Below, one piece after another: positions 1 through 10,000 of a stretch of DNA of 44,006 nucleotides. The stretch spans positions 1 through 44,006 of the forward strand of contig JANXZI010000587.1 in NCBI GenBank assembly GCA_025355595.1. The letters run 5' to 3'. Positions within the stretch are counted from its first letter, which is position 1; every line of letters begins with the position of its first letter. The translations under genes were made by a program, and so were the position numbers. This stretch comes from Spartobacteria bacterium. Its GTDB lineage: Bacteria; Verrucomicrobiota; Verrucomicrobiia; Chthoniobacterales; Chthoniobacteraceae. The notes under the pieces are model-generated. The model searched no databases, was not told the origin of the DNA, and saw only the letters and a program-made list of their open reading frames with translations.

Positions 1-145
1 GCAGCAGCGGGCTGTTGTAAATCCACGAGCCGCCGAAGACCGGGTTCAGCCACGGCTCGGTGTCGTAATTCGCGGGCTGGGAGCTGCTCACCGTGCCATC
101 GCTGATGCGCAGATACGTGCCGTTGATCCCGGACAGCGGCAGTTC
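1..145 (-). CDS. Partial unidentified ORF, cut by the window edge
   Basis: The - strand is open from about 145 down to base 1 and runs off the window. The translation (GELPLSGINGTYLRIS, then a Ser/Asn/Trp-rich stretch containing NPVFGGSWIYN) has the composition of an extracellular beta-rich protein, but I do not recognise the family. The recognisable reading stops at about 144, exactly where M36 peptidase sequence begins on the other strand. No start codon can be assigned with confidence. It may be the 3' part of a gene lying left of the window, or a fragment joined to foreign sequence. Confidence 0.3.
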
Positions 146-263
146 GCCGCGGATGCAGATGTATATTTTCACCGGGCCGACGCCGGATCGCGACGGCGAC
201 TTCGACGACGTGGTGCTGCTCCACGAATACACGCACGGACTGAGCATCCGGCTGGTCGGCTAG
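144..263 (+). pseudogene. M36 fungalysin metallopeptidase remnant
   Basis: The + strand translation contains MQMYIFTGPTPDRDGDFDD followed by a zinc-binding HEYTHG motif and then LSIRLVG and a TAG stop at 261-263. This is the zinc-site region of fungalysin (M36) peptidases, where the family usually reads DGDFDN...HEYGHG(I/L)SNRL(V/T)GG. Only about 39 residues survive. The similarity begins near base 144, where an unrelated - strand reading frame ends, and the stop falls where the family would continue with Gly. There is no signal peptide, prodomain or second half, so this is a fragment and not a working gene. A join made during assembly is the alternative explanation. Confidence 0.6.
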
Positions 264-285
264 GGGAAGGCGGCGGCACAGGAGT

Positions 286-590
286 TCAGTGTGGGGTCAC
301 CTTCAGGCGGATGAACATCGTCTGGTTGCCGCCGATGGGCACGCTGCGCTGAATCGCCGCCGATGAAGTTGCGGGTAACGGTGAAGTTATTCCCCGAGGC
401 GTTGTTGAGCATGATGACATAATCGGTGTTGGCCACCGCTGCGCGGCTGGCAGTCTGATAGAAGCTGTTGCCGGTGATGGTCCCGTCGGTGGTGCCACTC
501 TGGAGCCGCATACCTGTGGCAATAATCGTCGCGACGTAGAAATTGAAGATGTTGCAGTTGGAGACGCTGTTTCCGCTGTTCCTCTGTGCG
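286..590 (-). pseudogene. Beta-helix repeat protein remnant, frameshifted
   Basis: Reading the - strand from about 590 to 346 gives a right-handed beta-helix pattern: NSVSNCNIFNFYVATIIA, then TDGTITGNSFYQTASRA and NNASGNNFTVTRNFIGG. Near 345 the reading continues better in another frame, which gives GGNQTMFIRLKVTP and a stop at about 286, a plausible C-terminal strand. The piece therefore looks like the last 100 or so residues of a large secreted repeat protein with one frameshift. No start or secretion signal is present. The bases from 591 to 838 hold nothing else that I can recognise. Confidence 0.45.
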
Positions 591-838
591 GCGGTCATCG
601 TGGTGCCGAGTGCGGGGGCCGGATTCCGGCGCGGAAGAGAGCACACAAATGAATGATGAGCCCGTATTTTCCGTGCGACGGGCACGTCGCCCATCGCGTG
701 AAATGCCGGTGAAAATGAACTCATGATCTTCGCCGACCTGTGCAGCGGTGCAGGGCAATCGCTGCGTTTCGCGCTATTCCGTCTCGCCCGACTGTTCCGC
801 ACTTAGTACAGGCTCGGTCGAAGATCCCCTGCCCTCCC

Positions 839-2608
839 ATGAAGCACCTCCCCGTCCTCGCACTTCTCCTCGTGTCGTTCGCCATGCCTCATGCGGCATC
901 CGCGGAGAAGCCGAACGTGCTTTTCATCGCCGTGGACGACATGCGGCCCGAACTCGGCTGCTACGGAAACAAGGTGGTGAAGACGCCAAACATTGACCGG
1001 CTCGCGGCGCGCGGATTGGTTTTCAATCACGCGTATTGCCAGCAGGCGGTGTGTTCGCCGTCGCGCTCGTCGCTGCTCACGGGGCGCAGGCCGGATGCGA
1101 CACGCGTGTGGGATTTGGAGACGCACTTCCGCGTTGCGCTGCCGGATGCGATCACGCTGCCGCAGCACTTCAAGGCGAACGGCTACCACACGGCGGCGCT
1201 CAACAAGATCTACCATCACGGCTTCGAGGACGGGCGCTCGTGGAGCGAGCCGCACTGGTATCCGAACGGGCAGACGATTGACACCGACCCGGTGGATTGG
1301 ACGAAGCAGATCAGGAAAACTTACGGCCAAGGCGTGAAGGAATATCGCGACAAGGGGCAGCCGAAAGACAACGACCATCCAAACGCCGGCCAGCGCGTCG
1401 CAAAGGGCAAGGGCGTAAAGGGCGCGGCCTTCGAGGTGAGCGCGAAGCCGGACGATCAGTTGCCTGACGGCTACACGGCGGCGGAGGCGGTGAAGCGGCT
1501 GCATGGCTTAAAATCGAAGGGCCAGCCGTTCTTTCTCGCGGTCGGATTCCTGAAGCCGCACCTACCCTTCGTCGCGCCGAAAAAATACTGGGATCTCTAC
1601 GATCCGAACACGATTCCCCTGCCCGCGATCGATCATCTGCCTGCGGGTGCGCCGGAATTCGCCGGGCACACCAACGGCGAACTGCACGCCTACAAGGATG
1701 TGCCGACGGCCAATCCCATCCCCGCGGACTTCGCGAAGACTTTGCGCCACGGCTACTATGCGTGCATCAGCTATACGGATGCGCAGATCGGACGCCTGCT
1801 CGATGCGCTGGACGCGGAGGGGCTCGCGGAAAATACCGTCGTCGTGCTCTGGGGCGATCACGGCTGGCAGCTCGGCGACCACGGGCTGTGGCACAAGCAC
1901 ACGAACTTCGAACTCGCGGCGCGCGCGCCGCTGCTCCTCAGCGTGCCGCAGCAAAAATCCGCCGGGCAGAAATGCGACGCGCCGGTCGAGTTTGTGGACA
2001 TCTATCCCACGCTCGCGGAGGTGTGCGGCCTTGCGATTCCCACGGGCCTCGACGGCATGAGCCTCAAGCCCTTCCTCGAAAATCCCGGTGCGGCGAAACA
2101 GAAAGTCGCCATGAGCCAATATCCGCGCGCCGCCGGCAAAGCCGGCGGTGCGGTGATGGGCTACAGCATCCGCGACGAGCGATGGCGCTGCACTTTCTGG
2201 CGCGAGCGCAACGGCACGAAGATCGTCGCGACCGAACTCTACGACGAGAAAAACGATCCCGCCGAAACCGTGAGCCTGCACGACCAGCCCGAGCACGCAG
2301 AGTTGATCGCGCGGTTGGCAAAATTGCTGCCGCCCGTCCCCGCATCCGCAGGCGACGGCGGAAAAAAGCCGAAGGCAGGAGGCAAGCCCGCCGCGAAGAA
2401 TTCCGCGCCTGCCGACGAGGAGCGCGGCGCGCGCTACGATCGGCTGTATTCCGGCAAGGCGAAGCTCACGCTTGATGAATATCTCGCGCAGCAATCCGAC
2501 GCGGAAGCGGCGAAGGAGCGCTTCGGAAAATTTGATGCGAACAAGGATGGCTTCGTCACACGCGAGGAATTCATCACGGCTGGCGGAAAGAATCCGAACG
2601 CAAAGTAG
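839..2608 (+). CDS. Exported formylglycine-dependent sulfatase with C-terminal EF-hand
   Basis: A 589-residue S1-type sulfatase. Residues 1-22 are a signal peptide ending AASA. The metal site starts with D33-D34 (AVDDMRPELG), and the formylglycine signature is C72-S-P-S-R76 followed by LLTG, so Cys72 needs maturation by an FGE-type enzyme not seen here. A second metal region is GDHGWQLGDHG near residue 339. The overall pattern is closest to iduronate-2-sulfatase-like members. A Lys/Ala/Pro-rich linker leads to a C-terminal EF-hand loop D566-x-N-x-D-G...E577, which suggests a calcium-stabilised appendix. The ATG at 839 is chosen because the signal peptide begins there; an in-frame extension to 740 is unlikely. 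The next sulfatase follows after 54 bases, so co-transcription is likely. The sulfated substrate is unknown. Confidence 0.93.
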   Translation: MKHLPVLALLLVSFAMPHAASAEKPNVLFIAVDDMRPELGCYGNKVVKTPNIDRLAARGLVFNHAYCQQAVCSPSRSSLLTGRRPDATRVWDLETHFRVALPDAITLPQHFKANGYHTAALNKIYHHGFEDGRSWSEPHWYPNGQTIDTDPVDWTKQIRKTYGQGVKEYRDKGQPKDNDHPNAGQRVAKGKGVKGAAFEVSAKPDDQLPDGYTAAEAVKRLHGLKSKGQPFFLAVGFLKPHLPFVAPKKYWDLYDPNTIPLPAIDHLPAGAPEFAGHTNGELHAYKDVPTANPIPADFAKTLRHGYYACISYTDAQIGRLLDALDAEGLAENTVVVLWGDHGWQLGDHGLWHKHTNFELAARAPLLLSVPQQKSAGQKCDAPVEFVDIYPTLAEVCGLAIPTGLDGMSLKPFLENPGAAKQKVAMSQYPRAAGKAGGAVMGYSIRDERWRCTFWRERNGTKIVATELYDEKNDPAETVSLHDQPEHAELIARLAKLLPPVPASAGDGGKKPKAGGKPAAKNSAPADEERGARYDRLYSGKAKLTLDEYLAQQSDAEAAKERFGKFDANKDGFVTREEFITAGGKNPNAK

Positions 2609-2662
2609 CGCTCCATTTTTTCCTGCGATAAACCCCTGCGTCTTCTGCACTCCTCACGCCCC

Positions 2663-4054
2663 ATGAAATCCATCCTCACCCTCCTCGTGCTCGCCGCACT
2701 GTCTGCGACAGTGCCGCCACTCCGCGCCGCCGACGCTCCGGCGAAGCATCCGAACATCCTGCACATTCACGCCGACGATCATCGCGCGGATGGACTCGGC
2801 GCATTCGGTCATCCCGTGCTGAAGACGCCGAATCTCGACACGCTGGTCGCGCGCGGGTTCACGTTCACCCACTGCTACACGATGGGCTCGATGGTCGGCG
2901 CCGTCTGCCTGCCTAGCCGCACGATGATGCTCACGGGGAAATCATGGCTGCGCATTCCGAAACGCGCCGACGGCGCTGGCGAAGCGGAGAAGTCGTTGCC
3001 GAATGTGATGAGCCGCGCAGGCTACGAGACGTGGCACTGTGGCAAGGGCGGGAATGAATACACGGTCGGACTCAAGGCATTCGATACGAACATCCTCATG
3101 GACGATCACACGCCGGACCTGCGCCGCGGCAGCAGCGAGCGTCACGCGGATGCGGCGGTGAAATTCCTGCAGGAGCGCAAGCCTGAGAAGCCGTTCTACA
3201 TTTACCTCGCGCCGCCCGTGCCACACGACCCACGCGTCGCCGCGCCGGAGTTTCACGGCATGTATAATGCGAGCGATGTCCCGCTCCCACTCGCGTTCAT
3301 GCCGGTGCATCCTTTCGACAATGGCGAGATGGTGGTGCGCGATGAAAAGCTCGCGCCCTGGCCGCGCACGCCCGAGGACACGAAGCAGCAACTCGCCGAC
3401 TACTATGCGTGCATCACCGGGCTCGACCACCACGTCGGGCGCATCTTTGCGGAGCTGAAAAAGAGTGGGCAGTGGGACAATACGATCATCATCTTCACCG
3501 GAGACAACGGCCTGTCCGTCGGGGAGCACGGGCTGTTTGGAAAACAAAATCTCTACGAGTTCGGCGGCATGCATGTGCCGTGCGTCATCGCGGGGCCGCG
3601 CATTCCGAAAGGAAAGAGCGAGGCGTTCGTTTACCTCATGGATTTGTTCCCCACGTTCGCCGAGTTCGGCGGCGCGACGCTGCCCGAGGGCGTCGAGGGA
3701 AAGAGCCTCGCGCCGATCATCGCGGGCAAGTCCGCAAAAGTCCGCGACCTCTGCTATACGGGCTATCGCGATTGCCAGCGCGCCGTGCGCGACCAGCGGT
3801 GGAAGCTGATCCGCTACCCGCTCGTGGATCAGACGCAGCTCTTCGACTTGCAAACCGACCCGCACGAACTCACGAATCTCGCCGCCAAACCCAAACACGC
3901 CGCGAAGCTCGCGGAGATGACCGCGCTGCTCGCGCAGGAGATGGCCGCACACGGTGACAAGGCTCCGCTCAAAGTCGCAAGCCCGAAGTCCGCCGCGTGG
4001 ACGCCGCCGGTTGCGGGTGAAAAAAAGCCGAGCCAGAAGAAGGGCACGCAATAG
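2663..4054 (+). CDS. Exported formylglycine-dependent sulfatase
   Basis: A 463-residue sulfatase with a signal peptide (residues 1-23, cleavage after RAA or RAADA). Metal ligands D38-D39 sit in HADDHRADGLG, the active-site signature is C82-L-P-S-R86 followed by TMMLTG, and a second metal region reads GDNGLSVGEHG near residue 280. The Cys form again needs FGE activation. The C-terminus ends in a Lys-rich tail (EKKPSQKKG). It is a paralogue-level relative of the sulfatase just upstream, differing in length and lacking the EF-hand, so the two probably act on different sulfate positions or different sugars. It lies between that gene and the isomerase-like gene on the same strand. Confidence 0.92.
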   Translation: MKSILTLLVLAALSATVPPLRAADAPAKHPNILHIHADDHRADGLGAFGHPVLKTPNLDTLVARGFTFTHCYTMGSMVGAVCLPSRTMMLTGKSWLRIPKRADGAGEAEKSLPNVMSRAGYETWHCGKGGNEYTVGLKAFDTNILMDDHTPDLRRGSSERHADAAVKFLQERKPEKPFYIYLAPPVPHDPRVAAPEFHGMYNASDVPLPLAFMPVHPFDNGEMVVRDEKLAPWPRTPEDTKQQLADYYACITGLDHHVGRIFAELKKSGQWDNTIIIFTGDNGLSVGEHGLFGKQNLYEFGGMHVPCVIAGPRIPKGKSEAFVYLMDLFPTFAEFGGATLPEGVEGKSLAPIIAGKSAKVRDLCYTGYRDCQRAVRDQRWKLIRYPLVDQTQLFDLQTDPHELTNLAAKPKHAAKLAEMTALLAQEMAAHGDKAPLKVASPKSAAWTPPVAGEKKPSQKKGTQ

Positions 4055-4145
4055 GCCCGGATTTTTCGGGACAAATCCTAAGCTTCCCGTGGTCTGCGCA
4101 TCACATTGCACCCTCCCGTTTTTCCAAACCCATCACACACTCACC

Positions 4146-5003
4146 ATGACCCAAGTATCCCGCCGCCACTTCATCAAGAGTTCCGTCTTCGCCGCCGCTG
4201 CCGCGGGGCTGAATCCATTTTCCCTCGCCCGCGCTGCGGGCAAGGACATCCCGATCGGCGTCCAGCTTTACTCAGTGCGCGGAGATTGCGCGAAGGACTT
4301 CGATGCCGCGCTCGCGCAGATCGCCAAGATGGGATTTACGGGCGTCGAGTTTGCCGGCTATCACAAGTACGGCGGCAAGGCGAAGGAGCTGCGCGCGAAG
4401 CTCGATGACCTCGGGCTGAAGGGCATCAGCACGCACATCGGCACCGGGAGCTTCAAAGGCGATGCGCTGAAGGGGACGATCGAATTCCACCAGACCGTCG
4501 GCTGCAAATTCCTCATCGTTCCCGGCGACGGCGCATTCACCGATCCGGAAAAGAGCAAGGAGCTGGCGGAGACCTTCAACAAAACCGCCGAGGTGCTCAA
4601 GCCGCTCGGCATGGCCTGTGGCTATCACAATCACACCAAGGAATTCACCAAAGTCGGCGACAAGACCTACTATGACCTGTTCGCCGAGCGCACGAGTGCG
4701 GACGTGGTGCTCGAACAGGATTGCGGCTGGAGCGCCGCCGCGGGATTGCAGCCGGCCGACCTGATGAAGAAGTTCCCCGGCCGCACGAAGCTCGTCCATT
4801 TCAAGCCAACCGTGGTCGGCGGCGATAAGACCAAGAAAGCCATCTTCGGCGAGGATTCCGTGGACTGGGTGACCACGCTCGCCGCCTGCCGCACGGTCGG
4901 CGGCACGGAGTGGCTTCTTATCGAACAAGAAGTCTATCCCGATGGGAAATCCCCGATGGAATGCACCGAGCTATCCCTCGCCGGGCTGAAGAAGATCATC
5001 TAA
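4146..5003 (+). CDS. Tat-exported sugar phosphate isomerase/epimerase-like TIM-barrel protein
   Basis: A 285-residue member of the xylose isomerase-like AP endonuclease-2 barrel family. The N-terminus SRRHFIKSSVFAAAAAGL is a twin-arginine signal, which suggests folding, probably with a metal, before export. The barrel shows the typical opening IGVQLYSVR, the segment FTGVEFAGYH, a YHNHTKEF strand carrying His ligands, LEQDCGW and the closing WLLIEQE. Many PVC-group genomes encode exported members of this family next to sulfatases and dehydrogenases. The actual substrate cannot be read from the sequence. The ATG at 4146 is chosen because the Tat motif follows at once; longer in-frame starts overlap the upstream sulfatase. 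The esterase gene follows after 37 bases. Confidence 0.88.
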   Translation: MTQVSRRHFIKSSVFAAAAAGLNPFSLARAAGKDIPIGVQLYSVRGDCAKDFDAALAQIAKMGFTGVEFAGYHKYGGKAKELRAKLDDLGLKGISTHIGTGSFKGDALKGTIEFHQTVGCKFLIVPGDGAFTDPEKSKELAETFNKTAEVLKPLGMACGYHNHTKEFTKVGDKTYYDLFAERTSADVVLEQDCGWSAAAGLQPADLMKKFPGRTKLVHFKPTVVGGDKTKKAIFGEDSVDWVTTLAACRTVGGTEWLLIEQEVYPDGKSPMECTELSLAGLKKII

Positions 5004-5040
5004 CCCCCCGGCCATCATTTTCACCCCAGCAAATCAAGCT

Positions 5041-6669
5041 ATGAAATCCACCCGCACTTACTCCGCCCTCAAGCTAACCCTCGCCGCCGGCCTTGCGTCA
5101 TGCACGGCTCCGTTGGCATTGGCCGATGTCACGCTGCCGGCCATTTTTTCCGACCACATGATCCTCCAGCGCGATCAAAAGGTGCCCGTGTGGGGCTTCG
5201 CGGAGGACGGGGAAAAGGTGACGGTCTCATTCGCCGGACAAAAAGTGGACACCACGGCGAAGGACGGCAAGTGGGCCGTGTCGCTCTCCGCACTGAAGAG
5301 CAGCAGCACAGGCGCAAAATTCACGGTGACGGGAAGGAACAAGGTGGAATTCGACGACGTATTAGTTGGCGAAGTGTGGTTCTGCTCCGGGCAGTCGAAC
5401 ATGGAGATGCAGGTGGGCGGATCGAAGGACAGCAAGCAGGAGGTCGCCGCCTCGGCCAACCCGCGCATCCGCCATTTCAAGGTGCCGCATGTGACCTCCA
5501 ACAAGCCGGAGACCGAGGTGAAAACGTCGGGCGGCTGGGAGGCCGCCACCCCGGCCACCACGGGAAATTTCACCGCCGTCGGCTACTTCTTTGGACGCGA
5601 GATCGAGAAGGAAATGGACGTACCGGTCGGACTTATCGGCTGCAACTGGGGCGGCACGCGCATCGAGCCGTGGACGCCGCCGGTCGGCTTTCAGTCCGTG
5701 CCCGCGCTGAAGGAAGCCTACGCCGACAAGCTCGCGACCTTCCCCACGATGAGCGCAGTGATGGCCCCCGCGACCGAGCCCGTGCTCGGTGCCGACGGCA
5801 AGCCCGTGCTCGACAAGGCCGGCAAGCCCACGGTGAAGCCGGTTCTCGACGCCGCGGGCAAACCGAAGCTGAGCCCCGTCATTCTCCCGGACGGAAAACC
5901 GAAGCTCACCGCAAGCCAAGGTTCACCACTCGCCATGTATAATGCGATGGTCCATCCGATCGTGCCTTACGCCATCCGCGGCGCGCTGTGGTATCAGGGC
6001 GAATCGAACAATGGCGAAGGGATGCTTTACTTTGAAAAGATGAAGGCCCTGACCAATGGCTGGCGCGCAGTCTGGCAGCAGGGCGATTTCCCGTTCCTGT
6101 TCGTCCAGCTCGCACCTTATCGCTATGGCAAGCCCGAAAACCTCCCCGCCATCTGGGAAGCGCAGACCGCCGCGCTTTCCATCCCGAATACCGGCATGGC
6201 CGTCACCACCGATGTCTCCACCGTCGGCAACATCCACCCGCCGGACAAGCAGTCAGTCGGCCATAGGCTCGCGCTCTGGGCATTGGCGAAGACTTACGGC
6301 AAGTCCGGCATTAGCTATGCGAGTCCTCTGTTCGATGCCGTGAAGATCGAGGGCAGCAAGGCCCACGTGTCTTTTAAGAATGCCGAGGGCGGCCTGAAGT
6401 CCGCGGACGGCAAGGCGCTCACCTGGTTCACCATCGCCGCCGAGGATAAGAAGTTCGTGGAGGCTAAGGCGGAGATTTCCGGCAAAGGCGTCATCGTCAG
6501 CGCCGAAGGCGTCAGTCATCCCGTCGCCGTACGTTTCGGCTGGCATGAAACGGCGGAGCCAAACCTGGCCAACGCCGCCGGACTCCCCGTGTCGCCTTTC
6601 CGCACCGACTCGTGGAAGGATGCAGTAATGCCCGTCCTCGCTCCCCCGCCCGCTCCTGCGAGAAAGTAG
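5041..6669 (+). CDS. Sialate O-acetylesterase-like SGNH esterase with GKP-repeat insert
   Basis: A 542-residue exported carbohydrate esterase. The signal peptide spans residues 1-29. After a beta-sandwich start (ADVTLPAIFSDHMILQR), the SGNH nucleophile motif CSGQSNMEMQ places Ser at 119; WYQGESN gives the conserved Gln/Glu block; and D391...H399 (DVSTVGNIHPPDK) completes the likely triad. Between about residues 243 and 292 there is an insertion of repeated GKP units (ADGKPVLDKAGKP, DAAGKPKL, PDGKPKL) that the fold does not need. The family removes O-acetyl groups from sialic acids or, in environmental bacteria, probably from other acetylated glycans. With the two sulfatases it would strip blocking groups from a polysaccharide. 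Confidence 0.9.
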   Translation: MKSTRTYSALKLTLAAGLASCTAPLALADVTLPAIFSDHMILQRDQKVPVWGFAEDGEKVTVSFAGQKVDTTAKDGKWAVSLSALKSSSTGAKFTVTGRNKVEFDDVLVGEVWFCSGQSNMEMQVGGSKDSKQEVAASANPRIRHFKVPHVTSNKPETEVKTSGGWEAATPATTGNFTAVGYFFGREIEKEMDVPVGLIGCNWGGTRIEPWTPPVGFQSVPALKEAYADKLATFPTMSAVMAPATEPVLGADGKPVLDKAGKPTVKPVLDAAGKPKLSPVILPDGKPKLTASQGSPLAMYNAMVHPIVPYAIRGALWYQGESNNGEGMLYFEKMKALTNGWRAVWQQGDFPFLFVQLAPYRYGKPENLPAIWEAQTAALSIPNTGMAVTTDVSTVGNIHPPDKQSVGHRLALWALAKTYGKSGISYASPLFDAVKIEGSKAHVSFKNAEGGLKSADGKALTWFTIAAEDKKFVEAKAEISGKGVIVSAEGVSHPVAVRFGWHETAEPNLANAAGLPVSPFRTDSWKDAVMPVLAPPPAPARK

Positions 6670-6761
6670 GCGGAATTTTTCGCACTCCGCCGCGCTACGA
6701 GTTCATACCATCTCGCACCAATAAGCGGACCAGAGAGAGCAGAATGGCATGCCTCGGTTAG

Positions 6762-6782
6762 CGCGGGCGTCCCGCCTATTCC
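6762..6782. repeat. Dispersed repeat, GGCGGGACGCCC family (copy 1)
   Basis: Read on the - strand this contains AATAGGCGGGACGCCCGCG followed by CTAACCGAGG. A close match occurs at 26241-26268 on the + strand (AAAGGCGGGACGCCCACC then TTACCCGAG). The core GGCGGGACGCC has partial self-complementarity. The two sites are 19 kb apart in unrelated intergenic positions. Confidence 0.5.
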
Positions 6783-6944
6783 GGCACCCGTGGCAAAGTT
6801 GATCGAAGCGCCGGTGCCATTCAGGAACCAAGCATAGATCTGCTCAGTGCCAGTGGTCTGGAACACCAGATCGGGAATGCCAACCCCGTTCGCGTCGGTG
6901 GTGTTCGCAAGCCGCCATCTGATCAGGCTGCCGCCATAGACCAA
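6762..6944 (-). pseudogene. VCBS/FG-GAP-like repeat protein remnant
   Basis: The - strand reads LANTTDANGVGIPDLVFQ followed by GTEQIYAWFLNGTGASINF, which is the Ca-binding blade pattern DxNGDGxPDLVFQ...IYAWYLNG of large secreted FG-GAP/VCBS proteins, with a weakened calcium loop. Only about 55 residues remain, and the piece ends inside the small repeat at 6762-6782. No start or export signal is present. The stretch 6670-7092 holds nothing else firm. The bases 6960-7080 on the - strand give a short Arg-rich reading (EVVRDLRARFGRRL) that could be the tail of another broken gene, but this is weak. Confidence 0.4.
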
Positions 6945-7092
6945 AGCCCGGTGGAACGGCGACCTCCGGGCGCGTTTCCGGTCTCACGCTTGCCAGCCGT
7001 CGTCCGAAGCGTGCCCGGAGATCACGCACCACCTCGCCGCCTTCACTCGCATCCCTCGGATTGTCACCCAGTCGGAGAAGCAGGGAAAATTC

Positions 7093-10000
7093 CTACTCCA
7101 AGAGCGATTGAATTTCCTCCATGTTCAGCCCCTCCATGAGCGGCTGCTCGTTTTCCAAGGTCGCGGCGATAATGGCGCGCTTTTTGGCCTGAAGGCTCAG
7201 GATCTTCTCTTCCACGGTGTCGCGCGCGATGAGTTTGTAGCTGGTGACGGCTCGGCTTTGGCCGATTCGGTGTGCGCGGTCCGTCGCCTGGGCCTCTACG
7301 GCGGGATTCCACCAGGGGTCAAAATGGATCACCGTGTCTGCTGCCGTGAGGTTGAGCCCGGTGCCACCGGCCTTCAGGCTGATGAGAAAAACCGGAACCG
7401 TCCCGCTCTGAAAACGGCCCACCTGCGCGCCCCGGTCGCGGGTCTGGCCGTCCAGATAGCAGTGCTCGATGCCCATAATTTCAAGTCTGGCACGGATATG
7501 GGCCAGCATCGTCACGAATTGGCTGAAAATCAGCACGCGGTGCCCGCCGTCGAGAGCTTCGGAGAGCAGCTCATCGAGCAGGTCGAGCTTTGCGGAGGCT
7601 TCGGCATCGGGTGGCGGGTTGTCGAGGCCAAGCAAACGGGCATCGCAGGCCGCCTGGCGGAGCCGCAGCAAAGCGGTCAGCATGAGCATCCGGGCCTTGT
7701 TTTGATCCTTCTGACCGGAGAGTTTGGAAACCTGCTGCTTGGTTGCAATGATGAGCTGATTGTAAATTATAGACTGTGCGTCAGTAAGTTTACAGTATGC
7801 GACTTGCTCCAGTTTTTCCGGTATCTCCTTAGCGACGTCCCGCTTGGTTCTTCGGAGCAAAAATGGACGGATTCTACGGGTCAAGCGCTGCTGTTCCGGG
7901 CCGCCGGGCTGGCTTTGGATGGCATTCTCGTAACGCTCGCGGAATTCGGTGCGCGTGCCGAGGTATCCGGGCATCAGGAAGTGCATGAGCGACCAGATAT
8001 CGCGCACGGAATTCTCCACCGGCGTCCCCGTGAGGACGAATCGGTGGCGCGCCTTCAGCGCCGTGGCAGCCTGAGCATTTTGGCTGTTAGGATTCTTGAT
8101 GTGCTGGGCTTCGTCGAGGATGACTGCGCCGAATTGCAGTCTTTGATAAGCCTCCACGTCCCGCCGCAAGAGCGGATAACTCGTAATTACCAGACTGGTC
8201 TTCTCGATTTTATGGAAACTCTCCGAGCGCCGTGGACCGTCCAGCGCGAGCACGCTAATTTCGGGGATCCACTTCGCCGCTTCTGCACACCAATTGAAAA
8301 TGAGCGAAGACGGGCACACGACGAGGCTCGGCCCCTGCCCGGCCAATGTGCGGATGAATGCCAGCGCCTGCAGCGTCTTTCCGAGGCCCATTTCATCAGC
8401 GAGTATTCCTCCGAAGCTGTTTTGGGCCAGAAAGTTTAGCCAATAAACACCCTGTTTCTGGTATTCGCGCAACGAGCCTTCCAGCGAGCCGAGGGGCACC
8501 GGCGTGAGACGATCCAGCTTCCGGGTTGCGCCCGCCCAGTCCCGCCAGCGGGTTTCGCCGCCGACGGTCATCCTATTTTCTTCCGTGAAGGCATCCAGCA
8601 CTCCGGCCTGCCTGCGATCGAGACGATACACACCGGCTTGCGCCTGCCGCGGGTCGCTGTCGCGCAGGAGTCGGCCGAATTCATCCAGCAGACCGGGATC
8701 GAAGACCGCAATCTTGCCGTTCTTGCGGCGCACATGGCTTTGCCCGCCTTGCAGGAGCCGCGTGATTTCCGCGCCGGAAAATCGTTCACCGGCCGCGGTG
8801 CCCAGCTCATACGAGAGATCGAACCATTGCTCGCCTGAGGATTGGATTTCCAGCCGCGGCTCGATGCGCTCGACATCGCGCGTGACGAATCCGAACCGCT
8901 CGCCGACCTCCACCTTCCATTCGCGCTCCAGCCGCAGCAGCCCCGCGGCGAAGAACGCCAGGATGCGCTGCTCGCCCTTGAGCGTGAGTTCCCCTTTCCC
9001 GTCCGGCCCGGAAAAGCCGTACGCGCGCACACGCTCCAGCGCGGCCTGTTCGCTCACGCGGTTGCGCGAAAATCTCGCCAGCGCCGCGCCCGTCGCATCC
9101 AGCGTCACGCGGCGCTCGCCGTAGATCGCCTCAATGCGCGCGGTGAGGAAATTCAGCGAGCCCTCAAAGTGGGCGGCGAAGCGCGGCACCGGCAGGTCCT
9201 CCGGCAATGATGGCGCATTCGGAATCACGTCTCCCTCGATCTCGAAAAAATTTGCGAGCGCGGGAAGTTCACGCGTTGTGAACGCATCCGCCGCATCCGC
9301 GGGAATGTTGATCGCACGCTCCAGCACCGCAAAATATGCCGCTGGCAAACCCGCTGCGACCGGCGCGAATTTCCCGTCGTGCAACCTCCACGCTGCGCCC
9401 GCAGCCAGCAGCAGCACGCCCGCCACCGGGGCGTGCGAAACGCGCAGAGAGCCGTCGCTCGCGCGCTCGATGCGCAGTGTGTCGCGAGTCCCCTGCCCTT
9501 CGATTTTCACCAGCATCGTCCTGCCAAAAGTCACGCGCGGATGATCCGTGAGCACGCCGAGCAGCGTCGCGAATTGTTCGCGGTTCAGCATCGCCATCGC
9601 GGGCAGTTTTCCATCGGCGAATTTGCGCAACTGCACCGCGAGTCGCACGTCCCCTTCGCTCGCGCGGAAACGCTTCGTCCTGACGAGCGCGCCGAGCGGC
9701 TTGCGCGCGCCGCCCGTTTCCACTTCGCACACGACCATCACGGATTTCTTCTCCCACGCGGCCGTAAAATTCGGCGGCAAGATAAGGTGCAGCGCCGCGT
9801 CCGGGTCATCGGAATCGGTGGAAAAATTCGGATCGTCCGCAGGTTCCTCGACCCCGCCTTGCGCGTTGCTTTTCGGCGCTGGAGCCACCGCCACCGCATC
9901 GCCCTTTGCGGCATCAGCCGCAGCGGCGGCGTGATTTTTCAGCCCTCGGATCACCGCCACGCCGACGGCCAGCGAGTGCGCGCAGATCAGCCCGCGCCTC

